Assembly (NCBI RefSeq): GCF_035594125.1
Contig: NC_087151.1
Span: forward strand, 15,767,501 to 15,831,500
Origin: Scylla paramamosain
Lineage: Eukaryota > Arthropoda > Malacostraca > Decapoda > Portunidae
Reading direction: 5' to 3'
DNA: 64,000 nucleotides
Shown here: piece by piece, positions 61,999-64,000 of the stretch
How positions within the stretch are numbered: position 1 is the first letter of the stretch
Layout: each line of letters starts with the position of its first letter
Notes under the pieces: generated by a model
Seen by the model: the letters and a program-made list of their open reading frames with translations, nothing else
The model's database searches: none
Told to the model about the DNA's origin: nothing
Position numbers and translations under genes: made by a program

Positions 61999-62290
61999 AT
62001 GTTCAGCATTGCCAATCAAGAATCCAAGATGGGCAAGTCAAAGACCATTGTGCCTCAGAACTCGACAGACCGCACGCTGTTTGCCTTCATGGTGGTTGGA
62101 ATCCCTTTCGGGGTGGTATGGCTTGGGGGAGTAATCATGCCACATTACCACCACACTGTTGACTCCACTGTGGTGATGCACATTGTTAGTGCCATCTTCA
62201 TCCTCTACAACATTATCCATAATATGTTGCTGGTGATCAAGGTAGACGCCAGTGGCCGCACATCATACCTTCCATCAGTCCTCAAACCAG
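61999..62290 (+). CDS. First exon of a multi-pass membrane protein, possibly ZDHHC24-like palmitoyltransferase (partial)
   Basis: In-frame ATGs lie at 61,999 and 62,029; the second (aagATGG, MGKSKTIVPQNSTDRTLFAF) has the better context. The exon encodes one hydrophobic segment (FAFMVVGIPFGVVWLGGVIM), a His-rich loop, and a second (VVMHIVSAIFILYNIIHNML) followed by VDASGRTSYLPSVLKPG. It ends in phase 1 at a GTATTT donor. The layout (two TM helices, then a DxSxR segment and a Pro-Gly before an expected Trp and Cys-rich DHHC domain) resembles N-termini of insect ZDHHC24-like enzymes, which S-palmitoylate proteins at Golgi or ER membranes. The catalytic domain would lie beyond the window, so the name is tentative. 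The exon itself is well supported. Confidence 0.55.
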
Positions 62291-62365
62291 GTATTTCTGA
62301 TTACATATACTTTTTAGACTTTGATTGCTCTCTTGAAATGAAGGAGTAAAGTTTGAGCAATTTAA

Positions 62366-62370
<5 letters not shown>

Positions 62371-62444
<74 letters not shown>
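62371..62444. repeat. (TA)n microsatellite
   Basis: 74 bp of TA. Confidence 0.97.
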
Positions 62445-62451
<7 letters not shown>

Positions 62452-62604
62452 GATGCACAGAGGGTGTTCGAGTTACGAGCGAGATACGTTCTGGATGGCA
62501 GCTTACAACTTGTTTTGCTCGTAACTTGTCATTGTAATTTTTCGGTACAAGAAAATGTATCATATGTTCTGCAAACAATGTAATGCTTGCTTACTTGGTA
62601 CCAT

Positions 62605-62611
<7 letters not shown>

Positions 62612-62680
<69 letters not shown>
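62612..62680. repeat. (GA)n microsatellite
   Basis: 69 bp of GA. Confidence 0.97.
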
Positions 62681-62682
<2 letters not shown>

Positions 62683-62786
62683 ACCTTGCCTTATGGGTGA
62701 TGTGATACTATGGAGTAGTTACAGGCTTAAGACTTCTGCTAAACGCAAGACTCAAATACGCCAGGTGTACAACTTGGGTTAAAATG

Positions 62787-62788
<2 letters not shown>

Positions 62789-62870
<82 letters not shown>
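62789..62870. repeat. (TC)n microsatellite
   Basis: 82 bp of TC. Confidence 0.97.
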
Positions 62871-62873
<3 letters not shown>

Positions 62874-63380
62874 CACATTTTTTTCCTTTCTCCTTCTCTC
62901 CTTCTTGGGTTATACATGCCTTTATTCATATAATTTATTAAGATGGGTGGCTGAAAGCATAAGACAGGTATGTTTGCCTATTCATGGAGTTAATGTCATG
63001 GAGCAGGCTTTCTACACCATGCAGTGCAACCCTCCTGTCTCTATGCCTCTCAGAGGCCAACTGGTGGAGGTCCGTATGCCATGGAATTTCAAGCCAGACT
63101 CACTGTGGTGCAGTATGATAATTTTTTAATTAAATTTAAATTTTAATCTAGCATCTCAAAGTAAATTGCTATAGGGCCTATATCCTGGGCCGGTGGGTGG
63201 TCCTTCGCTAGGCTGCTGTGCTGCATGGGTAGTGGCAAAGTGGTGTTCTAGGTAAATGTGGCATGAAGTGCCAAATTTGAACTTTTGGTTAGCAAAGGGA
63301 ATAATATTAAAAGCACAATTTCAGTTTGTGAGTAGACTGCTCGTACTTCTGAACATTTGTAACTCATCGCCTTAGACACC

Positions 63381-63949
<569 letters not shown>

Positions 63950-64000
<51 letters not shown>
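63950..64000. repeat. (TA)n microsatellite, cut by window end
   Basis: TA run reaching the window edge. Confidence 0.97.

Noticed and set aside
62968..63112. Candidate exon encoding HGVNVMEQAFYTMQCNPPVS between an AG and a CAG
   Set aside because: It would start in phase 0 while the upstream exon at 62,290 ends in phase 1, has no good donor, and lies inside a MITE-like element.

Overview
This window is nuclear DNA of an arthropod, most likely a decapod crustacean (possibly a crab). The evidence is spliceosomal genes with long introns, very dense dinucleotide microsatellites ((TA)n, (CA)n, (GA)n), arthropod-type (CCTAA)n motifs, and many decayed Jockey, CR1-like and Penelope retroelements alongside Harbinger, hAT and Tigger-like elements. 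The species call is an inference. No rRNA, genuine tRNA, CRISPR or prokaryotic feature was seen.

Layout. 1-7.2 kb is repeat-rich: a Harbinger transposase fragment, a reverse-strand LINE with a tRNA-derived SINE nested in it, a MITE with 18-bp inverted ends, and a Penelope-like element. 7,571-33,122 (+) is an RNF8-like E3 ubiquitin ligase gene. I resolved 13 exons with matching splice phases, coding for FHA, long coiled coil, C3HC4 RING, an RGG-rich tract and a CCHC zinc knuckle. Its introns hold several Jockey copies, including one nearly complete reverse-strand copy at 28.5-31.7 kb. 33.1-37.9 kb is intergenic and contains a ~1 kb foldback palindrome. 37,940-56,533 (-) is a Deltex-family E3 ligase gene. 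I resolved 14 coding exons with matching phases, giving 774 aa with two WWE domains, a linker, a RING-H2 and a Deltex C-terminal domain. Its introns hold Jockey pieces, a CR1-like remnant, a CA-rich minisatellite, a Harbinger MITE with a TAA duplication and a Harbinger element with a transposase fragment. 57-61.9 kb is promoter-side and intergenic DNA with duplicated microsatellite blocks, a CTAAC-rich minisatellite and a 371-bp foldback element. 61,999-62,290 (+) is the first exon of a multi-pass membrane protein, possibly a ZDHHC24-like palmitoyltransferase, which continues past the right edge.

Gene relations. The two E3 ligase genes converge tail to tail, with about 4.8 kb between stop codons. 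In animals RNF8 acts in DNA-damage ubiquitin signalling and Deltex in Notch signalling; nothing in the sequence shows that they work together. The most notable point is the 3' end of the RNF8-like gene. A phase-neutral 315-nt exon carrying three 19-residue repeats contains an in-frame TAG. Including it gives a 608-aa protein without the zinc knuckle. Skipping it gives a 597-aa protein ending in the knuckle.
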